Shown here piece by piece: positions 1-8,988 of a stretch of DNA of 64,000 bases (position 1 is the stretch's first letter; every line of letters starts with the position of its first letter). Location of the stretch: the NCBI RefSeq assembly GCF_000716715.1, contig NZ_JNYJ01000015.1, positions 1 through 64,000 on the forward strand. Reading direction: 5' to 3'. Below the pieces are notes generated by a model, which saw nothing but the letters and a program-made list of their open reading frames with translations, was not told the origin of the DNA and made no database searches. The stretch comes from Dactylosporangium aurantiacum. Lineage in GTDB: Bacteria; Actinomycetota; Actinomycetes; Mycobacteriales; Micromonosporaceae. Position numbers and translations under genes: made by a program.

Positions 1-26
1 GTCTCGATCTCGCCGTACTCGCTCAT
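1..26 (-). CDS. Possible 5' end of a gene running off the window
   Basis: An ATG on the minus strand at 26 opens a frame reading MSEYGEIE before the window edge. An AGGGA stretch lies about 8 nt upstream, which would serve as a ribosome binding site. It follows the minus-strand TPR gene in the same direction. Eight codons are too few to recognise a family, so this is only a hint that a gene starts here. Confidence 0.3.
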
Positions 27-82
27 GTCATGTCCCTGTATGTGAGTGGTTCGTGTAGGTGTTCCTTGCGATGCACAGAACA

Positions 83-2938
83 CTACGGAGCCACCGACCT
101 CGCCGAATCCCGGGAACGTGCCACGACCACGGGGTCCTCGGCGGGCGGGATGCCGCCGCCCTGGCCGAGGGTGACCAGGGCGAGGCCGGTGCTGAGCTTG
201 TCCCGCAGCGTCGGGTCGAGGGTCAGCAGGACGTACAGCAGCGCCCAGCCGAGCCCGACGACCTTCGCCCAGTCCAGCGCCGTCTCGGAGAACGCCAGCC
301 ACGGCTGGGCCAGGTACACCACCGCGAGGGGCAGCCCGGCGAACACGGCGGTGCGCAGCACCTCGACCGCGACCGCGCGGCGGCTGCGCGGCGCGGGCGC
401 CGGGACGGCGACCGGCTCGGCCCGGCGCAACCGGCCCAGCTCGCCGGTGGCCAGGGCGGCGGTGTTGTGCCGAAGCACGTCCTCGACCCGCCGCCACGCA
501 TCGGCGGAGGCGGGTGCGGCGACGAGGAACTTGAGCTGGCGCACCGCGCGGGCGGCGCCCCGGCCGCCGTCGGCGAGCTGCCGGTGGGTGTCGGGGTCGA
601 CGATCCCGAACGTGGCCGGCAGGTCGTGCTCCAGCGCGAGCGCGATGCGCTCCAGCCGCTCCAGCCAGAACCGGCGCCAGCGCAGGTCGTTGCGGCGGGC
701 GGTCTCCCGCAGCTCGGTCACCAGGGCGAGGGTCTCGCTGAGCGCGGCGACCCGCGGTTCTCCGCGCACGGCGCGGCGCATCACCCGGGCGGCCAGGACC
801 CGCCACACGGCCGCGGCGGCGAGCCGGGCCGTGGCCATGACGGCGAGCGCGGCGAGCGTGGCGCCGGCGAGGGCGGACCAGCCGCCGAGCCGGTACAGGG
901 CGGCCCCGGCCAGGGCGAGGCCGATGATCAGCGGCGCCGCCCGGGTGACGACGAGCCGGCCGGATTCGGCGCGCGTGTACTGGTACAGCCACCGCCGCAG
1001 CGCCAGGAAGGCCAGGGCCGCGGCGATCGCGCCGGCGAGCAGCGCCCAGCCGGCGTCCAGCCCGACCGTGTCCCGGCCGACCCGGGCGAGCACGGCGAAG
1101 GCGGCCGCGGTCGCCAGGTAGCCGGCGGTGAGCCGGGCCGCCACGTTGGCGCGTTCCCACAGCATGGTGAGCGTCTCGTGGTAGAGCCGCCCGCCGTCCA
1201 CCAGGGTGCGCATCGCCGGGGTGACGGACGGCACCAGGCTGTCCAGTGTGGACAGCAGCGGCACGGTCCCGAACCGCCAGGCCGCCAGGGCCTGGGCGTC
1301 GGTGCGGCGCATCCGGTCCCGCACCATCCACAGCGGACCGCCGGTGCGCCACCAGAGCTGGCGGTGGTTGCCGCGCATCCAGGGTGGCACCGTCGCGGCA
1401 GGGCCGAGCGCGTCCAGGGCCCGGGTCCGCAGCAGGATCCGGTCGTACAGCAACGACTCGCGGGCGCGGATGGCCGGCGCGGCCCGGACGGCCGGCGGCA
1501 GCGCCTCCAGGGTGCGCAGCGCGTCGCGGGTCCGGTCCAGCCACGTCAGCGCCAGCAGCCGCCCGTCGGTGACGTCGACGTCGGCCGGGTCCGTGGCGGC
1601 GACCCGATCCAGCCAGGTGAGCGCCTCCTCCTCCCGGTCGGCGAACGACAGCTGCAGGGCCAGCTCCTTGACGACCTGCGGGTCAGGGTCGGCGGCGGCC
1701 GCCGCGGCCAGGACGTCGACGGTGGTCGCCGGGCTGTCGCCCTCGTCGGCCCGCCGGGCCCGGTCCAGGACCGCCGCGGCGCGGGCGGCGGCGTCCATGA
1801 GGTCCGCGGCGTCGACCGCCGCCAGGGGGGCCAGCAGCTCCTCGACCGGCCGCGCCGTCCACCCGGCGGTCACCGCCTCGTCGCGCCGCAGCGCCCGCCG
1901 CCGCAGCGCAGGCAGGGGGCCGCCGGTGCGCCACCACAGCGACCGGTGCCAGTCGGCCGCGATCCCGTCCCGGCCGGTGGCGCTGTCGGCCGCGGCGGGC
2001 AGCCCGGCCTCGTGGTACGCGGACGCCACGACCCGGCGCAGGTCGGCGGCGCGGGCGGTCTCGGCCGGGAGGGTCTCGACGAGCCGCACCGCCTCCGGCA
2101 GCCGGTGCAGCCGGATCAGCAGCTCCGCCTGCCCGCCGAGGACCTCGATCGGGCTCGGGTCGACCGCGAGCCGGCAGTACAGGGCGAGCGCGACCGCGTG
2201 CCGGTCGAGCGACTCGGCGACCCGCGCCGCGTGCCGCAACAGCAGGGGATGGGTGGCGTCGCGGCGCAGCGCACCGGCGAGCACCGCCGCTGCCTCGCCC
2301 CGCCGCTCGGCGTCGAGGTGCTCGTCGGCGGCCCGGACGGCGGCGAGCGCGTCACGGTCCTGGGCGGTGCCGTTGACGATGCGGGTGAGCAGGGCCGGGA
2401 TGTCGACCCGGGCCGGCGCGGCGTGTCCGGCGGCGTCGAGGACGGCGGTGAGCTGCTCCTGCTCGCGGCGGCGGCGCCGGGCGCGCAGGAGCCGCAGCGG
2501 ACCGCCGGTGCGCCACCACAGCCCGCGCCGGTCGCCGCCCGGGTCGGACTCGGCGGCGAGGACCGGCAGGCTCATCGCGGCGTACGTGCCGGCCCGCAGG
2601 ACCGGCGTCCAGCCGCTGCCGGCGGGCAGGGTGTCGAGCGCGGTGAGGGCCTCGGCGAAGCGGCCGTGCTCGCGCAGGCGGTGGTTGCGGCTGGCGGCCA
2701 CCGTCACGTCGCCAGGCGCGACGCGCTGGGCCTCGGCGAGCAGGGCGAGCGCGCAGCCGTCCCAGCCGACCGCGAACTGCGCGTCGGCGAGCGCGTGCAG
2801 CAGCGCAGGGTCGGCAGGGCCCGTGATCAGGGCCTCCGCCAGGAGGTGTGCGGCGTCGGCGTGGTCGCCGACGACAGAGCACAGCTCCGCCGCTTCAAGG
2901 ACCGCGGCGGGTCCGGTGCTCGACATGGCGGTAAGCAT
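83..2938 (-). CDS. Modular TPR-like membrane protein with three 194-residue modules
   Basis: About 951 aa, function unknown. The first two thirds are alanine/leucine-rich helical hairpins typical of TPR-like superhelices. The motif LWWRTGGPL occurs three times (at 2495-2521, 1913-1939 and 1331-1357), each followed by a basic stretch such as RLLRARRRRRE. The copies are exactly 582 bp apart, so the gene is an in-frame array of 194-residue modules. The last third holds about four to six hydrophobic segments (around 1150-780 and 400-200), so the protein is probably anchored in the membrane with helical repeats in the cytoplasm. ATG 2938 was chosen because GGAGAC lies upstream; GTG 2950 and ATG 2926 are alternatives. 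Repeat proteins like this usually scaffold other proteins, but no partner is evident. Confidence 0.8.
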   Translation of the reverse strand: MLTAMSSTGPAAVLEAAELCSVVGDHADAAHLLAEALITGPADPALLHALADAQFAVGWDGCALALLAEAQRVAPGDVTVAASRNHRLREHGRFAEALTALDTLPAGSGWTPVLRAGTYAAMSLPVLAAESDPGGDRRGLWWRTGGPLRLLRARRRRREQEQLTAVLDAAGHAAPARVDIPALLTRIVNGTAQDRDALAAVRAADEHLDAERRGEAAAVLAGALRRDATHPLLLRHAARVAESLDRHAVALALYCRLAVDPSPIEVLGGQAELLIRLHRLPEAVRLVETLPAETARAADLRRVVASAYHEAGLPAAADSATGRDGIAADWHRSLWWRTGGPLPALRRRALRRDEAVTAGWTARPVEELLAPLAAVDAADLMDAAARAAAVLDRARRADEGDSPATTVDVLAAAAAADPDPQVVKELALQLSFADREEEALTWLDRVAATDPADVDVTDGRLLALTWLDRTRDALRTLEALPPAVRAAPAIRARESLLYDRILLRTRALDALGPAATVPPWMRGNHRQLWWRTGGPLWMVRDRMRRTDAQALAAWRFGTVPLLSTLDSLVPSVTPAMRTLVDGGRLYHETLTMLWERANVAARLTAGYLATAAAFAVLARVGRDTVGLDAGWALLAGAIAAALAFLALRRWLYQYTRAESGRLVVTRAAPLIIGLALAGAALYRLGGWSALAGATLAALAVMATARLAAAAVWRVLAARVMRRAVRGEPRVAALSETLALVTELRETARRNDLRWRRFWLERLERIALALEHDLPATFGIVDPDTHRQLADGGRGAARAVRQLKFLVAAPASADAWRRVEDVLRHNTAALATGELGRLRRAEPVAVPAPAPRSRRAVAVEVLRTAVFAGLPLAVVYLAQPWLAFSETALDWAKVVGLGWALLYVLLTLDPTLRDKLSTGLALVTLGQGGGIPPAEDPVVVARSRDSARSVAP

Positions 2939-3116
2939 CGAGGATCGCACGTCTCCGACGCGAGCGGTTCACCTGAAGTATCGAAATGTCCGACCATCCG
3001 GTGAATGTTTCACGGCTGTCCAGCGTCGATGCGTCCTCCGGTCGCCGGTTCGTTGCCAGGTGCCGGTCACCCATCGTGCAATCCACCAAGTTGCATGTCT
3101 TGGGGAGAGAGGTTCC

Positions 3117-4979
3117 ATGAATCGACGACGAAGACTCGCGCTCTGGCTCGCGGCGGCGACGGTCGGGGCGGGCACGGTGGTCATCGCGGCGGACCCGGCA
3201 GCCGCGCACGGCGCCATGATGGTGCCGGGCAGCCGGACGTATCTGTGCTGGAAGGACGGGCTCAACGGCACCGGCGCGATCCAGCCGAAGAACCCCGCGT
3301 GCGCCGCCGCGGTCGCGCAGAGCGGGACGAACTCGTTGTACAACTGGTTCGCGATGCTGCGCTCCGACGGCGCCGGGCGCACCGTCGGGTTCATCCCCGA
3401 CGGCAAGCTCTGCAGCGGCAACGCGACCGTGTACGACTTCTCGGGCTTCGACCTGAACCGCTCGGACTGGCCGCTGACCCACCTCACGTCGGGCGCCTCG
3501 ATGGAGTTCGACTACAGTAACTGGGCTGCGCACCCGGGCACGTTCTCGCTGTACGTCACCAAGGACGGCTTCGACCCGACCCGGCAGTTCGGCTGGTCGG
3601 ACCTGGAGTCCACGCCCTTCCTGCAGGTGACGAACCCGGCACAGGTCGGCCAGCCCGGCACCAACGACGGGCACTACTACTGGACGGGGCGCCTGCCGTC
3701 GGGCAAGTCCGGCCGGCACATCATCTACTCGGTGTGGTCGCGCTCGGACAGTACCGAGACGTTCTACGGCTGCTCCGACGTCATGTTCGACGGCGGCCAC
3801 GGCGAGGTGACCGGCGTCGGCACCAGCGGCCCGGGCCCGTCGACGTCGGCGTCCGTGCCGGGGTCGCCGTCGGCGTCCGCGTCCTCCAGCGGGCCGCCTC
3901 CCGCCGGCAACGCGGGCTGCACCGCCACGTACCAGACCACCAGCTACTGGCAGGGCGGCTTCCAGGGACAGGTGACGATCGCCAACACCGGCACCGCACC
4001 GGTCACCGGCTGGCGCGTCGGGTGGAACTGGCCCGGCGGGCAGCAGCTGACCCAGGGCTGGAACGCCCAGGTGAGCCAGTCGGGCACCGCCGTCACCGCG
4101 ACCAACGTGGCGTGGAACGGCACGGTGCCGGCCGGCGGCAGCACCTCGTTCGGCTTCCTGGCCAACGGCGCCACCGCCACACCGCAGCTCACCTGCGCCG
4201 CCAACGGGCAGACCCCGACCTCGCCGGGGCCGGGGCCGTCGTCGGCGTCGCCGCCGCCGGTCTCCTCGTCCGGCCCGCCGCCGGCGCAGACGTGCACCAG
4301 CAGCGCGTTCTGTGACGGGTTCGAGAGCCAGGCCGCCGGCCCGGTCTCCGGCGCCTGGACGGTGAGCAACGCCAACTGCTCGGGCACCGGGCAGGCCACG
4401 GTGGACACCGAGGTCACCCACAGCGGCACGAAGTCGCTGCGGGTCAACGGCCGCGCCGGGTACTGCAACCACGTCTACGTGAAGCCCACCAAGGACCTCA
4501 GCGGGCTGGGCTCCGTGTGGTACGGGCGGTTCTACGTCCGTCACTCCACGGCCCTGCCGGAGGCGCACGTGGCGTTCGCCGCGCTGAAGGACAACGCGGA
4601 CGGCAAGGACCTGCGCCTCGGCGGGCAGAACAGCGCCCTGCAGTGGAACCGTGAGTCCGACGACGCGACCCTGCCGGCGCAGAGCCCGGCCGGCGTCGCG
4701 CAGAGCCGCCCGCTGCCCACCGGGCAGTGGAACTGCGTGGAGTTCATGGTGGACGGCCGCGGGCTCCTGTCGACCTGGCTGAACGGCGCCGCCGTGCCGG
4801 GCCTGCAGGTCGACGGGGTACCGACGGCCGACATCGACCAGCAGTGGCTGGCACGGACCTGGCAGCCGCGGGTGTCCGACCTGCGGCTCGGCTGGGAGAG
4901 CTACGGCGTCGGCGACGACACCCTCTGGTTCGACGACGTGGCCCTCGGCGCGTCCAGGATCGGCTGCTCGGGCGCGTAA
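3117..4979 (+). CDS. Secreted AA10 lytic polysaccharide monooxygenase with CBM2 and C-terminal CIP1-like domain
   Basis: 620 aa. A Sec signal peptide ends AAA before His31, the N-terminal histidine that with His139 (in WAAHPG) forms the copper brace of AA10 enzymes; Phe224 (CSDVMFDGG) fits the axial position. AA10 spans about 31-230. A Ser/Pro linker follows, then a CBM2 cellulose/chitin-binding module (about 267-362), a second linker, and a roughly 230-residue C-terminal domain starting CTSSAFCDGF that resembles the core of the cellulose-induced protein CIP1 (beta-jelly-roll, polysaccharide-lyase-like). AA10 enzymes cleave crystalline cellulose or chitin oxidatively outside the cell. ATG 3117 is preceded by GGGGAGAGA and gives a complete signal peptide; the frame is open far upstream but those codons shadow the opposite gene. 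The CIP1 assignment is from memory of the family and is less sure than the LPMO call. Confidence 0.93.
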   Translation: MNRRRRLALWLAAATVGAGTVVIAADPAAAHGAMMVPGSRTYLCWKDGLNGTGAIQPKNPACAAAVAQSGTNSLYNWFAMLRSDGAGRTVGFIPDGKLCSGNATVYDFSGFDLNRSDWPLTHLTSGASMEFDYSNWAAHPGTFSLYVTKDGFDPTRQFGWSDLESTPFLQVTNPAQVGQPGTNDGHYYWTGRLPSGKSGRHIIYSVWSRSDSTETFYGCSDVMFDGGHGEVTGVGTSGPGPSTSASVPGSPSASASSSGPPPAGNAGCTATYQTTSYWQGGFQGQVTIANTGTAPVTGWRVGWNWPGGQQLTQGWNAQVSQSGTAVTATNVAWNGTVPAGGSTSFGFLANGATATPQLTCAANGQTPTSPGPGPSSASPPPVSSSGPPPAQTCTSSAFCDGFESQAAGPVSGAWTVSNANCSGTGQATVDTEVTHSGTKSLRVNGRAGYCNHVYVKPTKDLSGLGSVWYGRFYVRHSTALPEAHVAFAALKDNADGKDLRLGGQNSALQWNRESDDATLPAQSPAGVAQSRPLPTGQWNCVEFMVDGRGLLSTWLNGAAVPGLQVDGVPTADIDQQWLARTWQPRVSDLRLGWESYGVGDDTLWFDDVALGASRIGCSGA

Positions 4980-5489
4980 CTGGCCCGCAGCGCCGACGGG
5001 GCGGCAGGGCGCCCGAAGAACCAGCCCTGACCGTGGTGCACACCGAGGCCGGCGAGCGCGAGCGCGTCGGCCTCGGTCTCCACCCCCTCCGCGACGACCG
5101 CGGTGCCGCACGCGCCGGCCAGGTCGACCAGCGACCTGATGAGCACGCGCAGCACCGGGTCCGCGCCGACCCCGGTGGATGCTGCGGTCGAGCTCGATGA
5201 CGTCCGGCTGGGTGGGCACGATGTGCCGCAACGAGGAGAACCCGGCGCCGACGTCGTCGACCGCCGGCCGCATCCCACCGCCGCGCAGCGGCGCCAGGCC
5301 CCCTTGAGCGTGTCGTAGTCCTCGACCCGCTGGTGCTCCGACCGCTCCAGCACGACCCGGTCCAGCGGCAGGCCGGCCAGCGGGTCCCAGGCGGCGGGGA
5401 AGCGGCTCAGCGCCTCCGCACCGACCCGGTCGCCGGTGCCGAGGTCCACGACCGGCGCGCAACAGCATCGGCGGCGCCGGCGCGCTCAT
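4980..5489 (-). pseudogene. Decayed EAL-domain (c-di-GMP phosphodiesterase-like) gene
   Basis: Minus-strand frames carry unmistakable EAL pieces that are not in one frame: VVDLGTGDRVGAEALSRF near 5449, then LDRVVLERSEHQRVEDYDTL, then in another frame AVDDVGAGFSSLRHI and PDVIELDRS near 5270-5190, then back to VAEGVETEADALA and GQGWFFGRP near 5110-5000. About 70 residues expected between EALSRF and LDRVVLE are missing, and at least two frameshifts are needed to read through. The 3' end runs into the convergent LPMO gene. No intact phosphodiesterase can be made. A sequencing error could explain a frameshift but not the internal deletion. Confidence 0.8.
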
Positions 5490-5593
5490 GAGCGTTCTGC
5501 GGTTACGTGACACTGCATTGATCGCGTTCCTGACGCTGCGCGCTGAACCGGATCCCTACCGTCATTCACGACAACGATGCGAATGAGGGAGTC

Positions 5594-6010
5594 ATGGGTC
5601 TTTTCAAGCAGTTCAAGGACATGCGCAACGTCGCGGCCGCCGCCCCGGACATGATCGCCCAGGCGCAGCAGACCAGCGCCGCCGCTCAGGCCTACGCCGC
5701 CCAGCAGCAGGCCGCGTACGGCATGCAGAACTACAGCGCCGCCAACGCCTACGGCGCCCCCGTCGCGACCGGCATCGCCGCCGACGACCCGCGGCTGGCC
5801 CCGATCGCGGGCGTCGACCTGACCATGTACGCGCGCATCTCCAAGGCCGCCTCCCAGGAGGGCCTCAACGTCGACGGCCTGATCCTCAAGGCGCAGTCCT
5901 TCGGCGTCTCCGCCGAGGCGTGGAACGAGGCCGCCACCGGCTGGCCGGCCCGCATGCGTGGCGACACCCAGCTCGCCGTGCACTACGGCAACGTGTTCGG
6001 GCAGGTCTGA
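5594..6010 (+). CDS. Small conserved MGLF-type protein, first of a pair
   Basis: 138 aa, no known function. It begins MGLFKQFKDMRN, followed by a Gln/Ala-rich helical stretch (about 15-55) and a compact C-terminal part (about 60-138) with the phrase PIAGVDLTMYARISK. There is no signal peptide or membrane span, so it should be cytoplasmic. GAGGGAG lies just upstream of ATG 5594. Five bases separate it from a second gene that also begins MGLF and has a Gln/Ala-rich helix, so the two are surely co-transcribed and possibly related at the N-terminus. Confidence 0.75.
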   Translation: MGLFKQFKDMRNVAAAAPDMIAQAQQTSAAAQAYAAQQQAAYGMQNYSAANAYGAPVATGIAADDPRLAPIAGVDLTMYARISKAASQEGLNVDGLILKAQSFGVSAEAWNEAATGWPARMRGDTQLAVHYGNVFGQV

Positions 6011-6015
6011 CCCCG

Positions 6016-6417
6016 ATGGGCCTCTTCGGTGACCTCCGCAGGCTGAACCAGCAGGCCCGGGCGATCGACGCCAACTACGACCCCGCCGCGCAGATGCGGG
6101 CCGGCATGGCCGCGATGCAGCAGGCGCAGCACAGCATGCAGGCGCAGACCGCCGACCTGCAGCTGGAGCAGACCGGCACGCCGGGCGCGGCGACGATCCT
6201 CGCGCTGGTGGACACCGGCACGCGGATCAACATGGTGCCGCTGGTGCGGCTGAACCTGCTGGTCGAGGTGAACGGCATGCCGCCGTACCCGGTGACCGTC
6301 GAGTCGATGCTGCCGCTGCACGCCTCGGCGCAGGCGGGGATCGGCCAGCGGGTCTCGGTGAAGGTCGACCCGCACCGGGCCGAGCGGGTGCTGGTGCGAT
6401 GGGGCATGCCCGTCTGA
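6016..6417 (+). CDS. Small conserved MGLF-type protein, second of a pair
   Basis: 133 aa, no known function. MGLFGDLRRLNQQARAID opens a Met/Gln/Ala-rich helix (to about residue 55). A beta-rich C-terminal domain (about 57-133) follows, with ALVDTGTRINMVPLVRLNL and VKVDPHRAERVLVRWG; this layout recurs in uncharacterised actinobacterial proteins. It follows its partner by five bases; a perfect palindrome downstream ends the unit. ATG 6016 was chosen because the open frame upstream overlaps the preceding gene. Confidence 0.75.
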   Translation: MGLFGDLRRLNQQARAIDANYDPAAQMRAGMAAMQQAQHSMQAQTADLQLEQTGTPGAATILALVDTGTRINMVPLVRLNLLVEVNGMPPYPVTVESMLPLHASAQAGIGQRVSVKVDPHRAERVLVRWGMPV

Positions 6418-6433
6418 GCCTGCTGACAATGCG

Positions 6434-6461
6434 AACGACCCGGCGGATCCGCCGGGTCGTT
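6434..6461. terminator. Bidirectional terminator palindrome
   Basis: A perfect 28-bp inverted repeat with 14-bp arms (each arm reads AACGACCCGGCGGA) lies between the convergent MGLF pair and helicase gene. It can form a strong hairpin on either strand, with short T-rich sequence on the plus side. Confidence 0.75.
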
Positions 6462-6490
6462 CTCGTCTGTCCTGCTGCTGTGGTGCGCTG

Positions 6491-8341
6491 TTACCTGCCG
6501 CCGCGGCGGCCGACCCTCGTCTGGGACGAGAACGCCGCGGCGCCGGACGGGCGGCCGGTCGCTGCCGCGCCGCCCGTCTTGGCCACGCCGCCCGCCTTGG
6601 CCGTGCCGCCGGCCTTGGCCGTGCTCCCGCCGGTGGTCCCGGCGCCACCGGCCGTGGACGGCTGGCGCTGACCTTCCCGCTGGTTGGACGGCCGCCGCCG
6701 GCGGGGACGGCCGCCGCCGGTGGACTCGGTGGTGCCCTCCGCCGGTCGGCGGGCAGCGGTGCCCTGCTCGGTGCCGCGCCGGGCGGTGCTCTCCGCCGGC
6801 TGGCCGCGACGGGCCCCGCCGTCGGACCGCCCGCCGGCACCTGCTCCGGTGCCCGCCGCGGTGCCTGCGCCGGCCGCTGCGGTGCCGCGCCGGGCGGCGT
6901 CCGTCGTGCCGGTCGCGGCGCGTCGGCCGGTGGTGGCCGGTGCGGCGGTCGTCGGGGCGCGGCGGGTGTCGGTGGCGGTGGTCGTACCGTGGCCGCTGAC
7001 GGCGCTTCCGGTGGCTGCCGCGGCACCCCTGCGGCGGCCCGAGCGGCGGCCGGTGGCCCGGGGCGCCTCGTCGTCGCCGGCGGGGACCCGGGCACGGCCC
7101 TGCCGCGGCACGGTCACCGGCTCGGCGGGCGGCTCGTGGAACGTGCGCTCACCCGGGGCCAGCTCGGTCAGCAGCGAGTCACCGGGGCGCAGCTTGGTGA
7201 TCGTCGGCTTGATCCCGGCCTCCCGGGCCAGCTGCCGCACGTCACCGGTCTGCTTGTCGGTCATCAGCGTGACGACGGTGCCGCTGGCGCCGGCCCGTGC
7301 GGTGCGGCCCGAGCGGTGCAGGTACGCCTTGTGCTCCGCCGGCGGGTCGGCGTGGATCACCAGCGCCACGTCGTCGACGTGGATGCCCCGGGCGGCGATG
7401 TCCGTGGCGACGAGCGTGCGGGCGCTGCCGTCGGAGAACGCGGTCAGGTTGCGGTCGCGGGCGTTCTGCGCCAGGTTCCCGTGCAGCTCAACGGCCGGCA
7501 CCCCGGCGGCGACGAGCTTGCGGGCCAGGGTCTTGGCGCCGCGCTTCGTCCGCGTGAACACGACCGTGCGCCCGGGCGCCGCGGTCAGCTCGACCAGCAC
7601 CTGGAACCGGTCCTCGTCACGCAGGTGCAGCACGTGGTGGGTCATGTCGACCGGCGGTGCCGTGACCGGGTCGACACTGTGCGTCACCGGGTCGTTCAGG
7701 TAGCGCCGGACGAGCACGTCCACCCCGGCGTCGAGGGTCGCGGAGAACAGCAGCCGCTGCGCGTCGGCGGGCGTCGCGTCCAGCAGCCGGCGCACCACCG
7801 GCAGGAAGCCCAGGTCGGCCATGTGGTCGGCCTCGTCCAGGACGGTGACCTCGATGTCGTCGAGGCGGGCGTGACCGGACCGCACGTGGTCGTCGAGCCG
7901 GCCGGGGCAGGCGACGAGGACGTCCACCCCGGCGCGCAGCGCGGCGATCTGCGGGTTGGCCCCGACCCCGCCGAACACGACCTGCGTCCGCAGCGACAAC
8001 GCCTGCGCCAGCGGCGCCATCGCGGCCTCGACCTGCGTCGCGAGCTCACGGGTCGGCACCAGCACCAGCGCCCTGGGCCGGCCCGGCCGGCGCGGGTTGC
8101 GGGCCCGGCTCTCGGCGAGCCGGATCAGCACGGGCAGCACGAACGCGTACGTCTTGCCGGAGCCGGTGCGGCCCCGACCGAGGACGTCCCGCCCGGCGAT
8201 CGCATCGGGCATCGTGGCCGTCTGGATCGGGAACGGCGCGGTCACGCCATTGGCGGCGAGCACCGCGACGAGCGGCGCGGGGACACCGAGGTCGGCGAAG
8301 GTCGCCGAGGTGGATGCAGGGATGAGGCGGCGGACCGCCAT
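6491..8341 (-). CDS. DEAD-box ATP-dependent RNA helicase with long basic disordered tail
   Basis: 616 aa. The two RecA-like domains occupy about residues 10-385: Q-motif region FPIQTATMP, Walker A RTGSGKT, Ia PTRELA, DEAD box VLDEADHM, motif III FSAT, motif V TDIAARGIHVDDV and motif VI HRSGRTARAG. It should unwind short RNA duplexes using ATP. From about 400 to the end the chain is Arg/Gly/Thr/Ala-rich and disordered, like the RNA-binding tails of RhlE/CsdA-type helicases. ATG 8341 is preceded by GGAG at a good distance. Monocistronic and convergent with the MGLF pair. Confidence 0.93.
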   Translation of the reverse strand: MAVRRLIPASTSATFADLGVPAPLVAVLAANGVTAPFPIQTATMPDAIAGRDVLGRGRTGSGKTYAFVLPVLIRLAESRARNPRRPGRPRALVLVPTRELATQVEAAMAPLAQALSLRTQVVFGGVGANPQIAALRAGVDVLVACPGRLDDHVRSGHARLDDIEVTVLDEADHMADLGFLPVVRRLLDATPADAQRLLFSATLDAGVDVLVRRYLNDPVTHSVDPVTAPPVDMTHHVLHLRDEDRFQVLVELTAAPGRTVVFTRTKRGAKTLARKLVAAGVPAVELHGNLAQNARDRNLTAFSDGSARTLVATDIAARGIHVDDVALVIHADPPAEHKAYLHRSGRTARAGASGTVVTLMTDKQTGDVRQLAREAGIKPTITKLRPGDSLLTELAPGERTFHEPPAEPVTVPRQGRARVPAGDDEAPRATGRRSGRRRGAAAATGSAVSGHGTTTATDTRRAPTTAAPATTGRRAATGTTDAARRGTAAAGAGTAAGTGAGAGGRSDGGARRGQPAESTARRGTEQGTAARRPAEGTTESTGGGRPRRRRPSNQREGQRQPSTAGGAGTTGGSTAKAGGTAKAGGVAKTGGAAATGRPSGAAAFSSQTRVGRRGGR

Positions 8342-8481
8342 GAAGTCTCCGAACGTCTGAGGGGTCGTCCCGCCCGGCGCTGACGGTGGTGGTCGCGGCG
8401 CGGGGGCCGACGGTGCAGGGTCATCGTACCCGAGACGATCACCTGGTTTGCCGCTCGGACGGTACGGGTAGCCGGGCTGCT

Positions 8482-8988
8482 ATGGCACGCATCGATGTTC
8501 GCACCGCGGAGGAGTACTCGCGGAAGGCGCCCGACAGCCGCCCGTTGCGCGGGTACGCGACGGTCATGGCCGTCTTCACCGCCGCCGTGGCGACCGCGGC
8601 AGGTGTTGCCAAACTCACGGGCAAGCGGCTCCCGGAGCGCCCGCCGGCCGCCGACCTGGCCCTGCTGGCCATCTCGACGCACAAGGTGTCGCGGCTCATC
8701 ACCAAGGACGCCATCACCAGCCCGCTGCGCGCCCCGGTCACCCAGTTCGAGAGCGCGGCCGGCTCCGCCGAGCTCAACGAGAGCCCCCGCGGCCACGGCG
8801 TCCAGCACGCCCTCGGCGAGCTGCTGACCTGCCCCTTCTGCACCGCCGTCTGGGTCGCCTCCGGCCTCGGCGCCGGCCTCGTGTTCGCCCCGCGGCTGAC
8901 CCGCTTCGGGATGGGCGTGGCGAGCGCGATCGCCGGCGCCGACTTCCTGCACCTGGCGTACGCCGCGGCGAAGAAGGCCGCCGGCTAG
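8482..8988 (+). CDS. DUF1360 family membrane protein
   Basis: 168 aa. Hydrophobic segments lie at about 25-45, 65-85 and 125-160; the stretch ELLTCPFCTAVWVA with a CxxC pair is the DUF1360 signature, seen in small membrane proteins of Actinobacteria and Firmicutes (for example near spore-coat genes). Function unknown. ATG 8482 gives the usual family length; the frame is open upstream but not conserved-looking. Its 3' end overlaps the convergent MT0933-like gene by four bases. Confidence 0.85.
   Translation: MARIDVRTAEEYSRKAPDSRPLRGYATVMAVFTAAVATAAGVAKLTGKRLPERPPAADLALLAISTHKVSRLITKDAITSPLRAPVTQFESAAGSAELNESPRGHGVQHALGELLTCPFCTAVWVASGLGAGLVFAPRLTRFGMGVASAIAGADFLHLAYAAAKKAAG

Noticed and set aside
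59..3004. Very long plus-strand open frame opposite the TPR gene
   Set aside because: It is a high-GC shadow: rich in Gly/Arg/Gln/His without any motif, while the minus strand gives coherent helical repeats and membrane segments.
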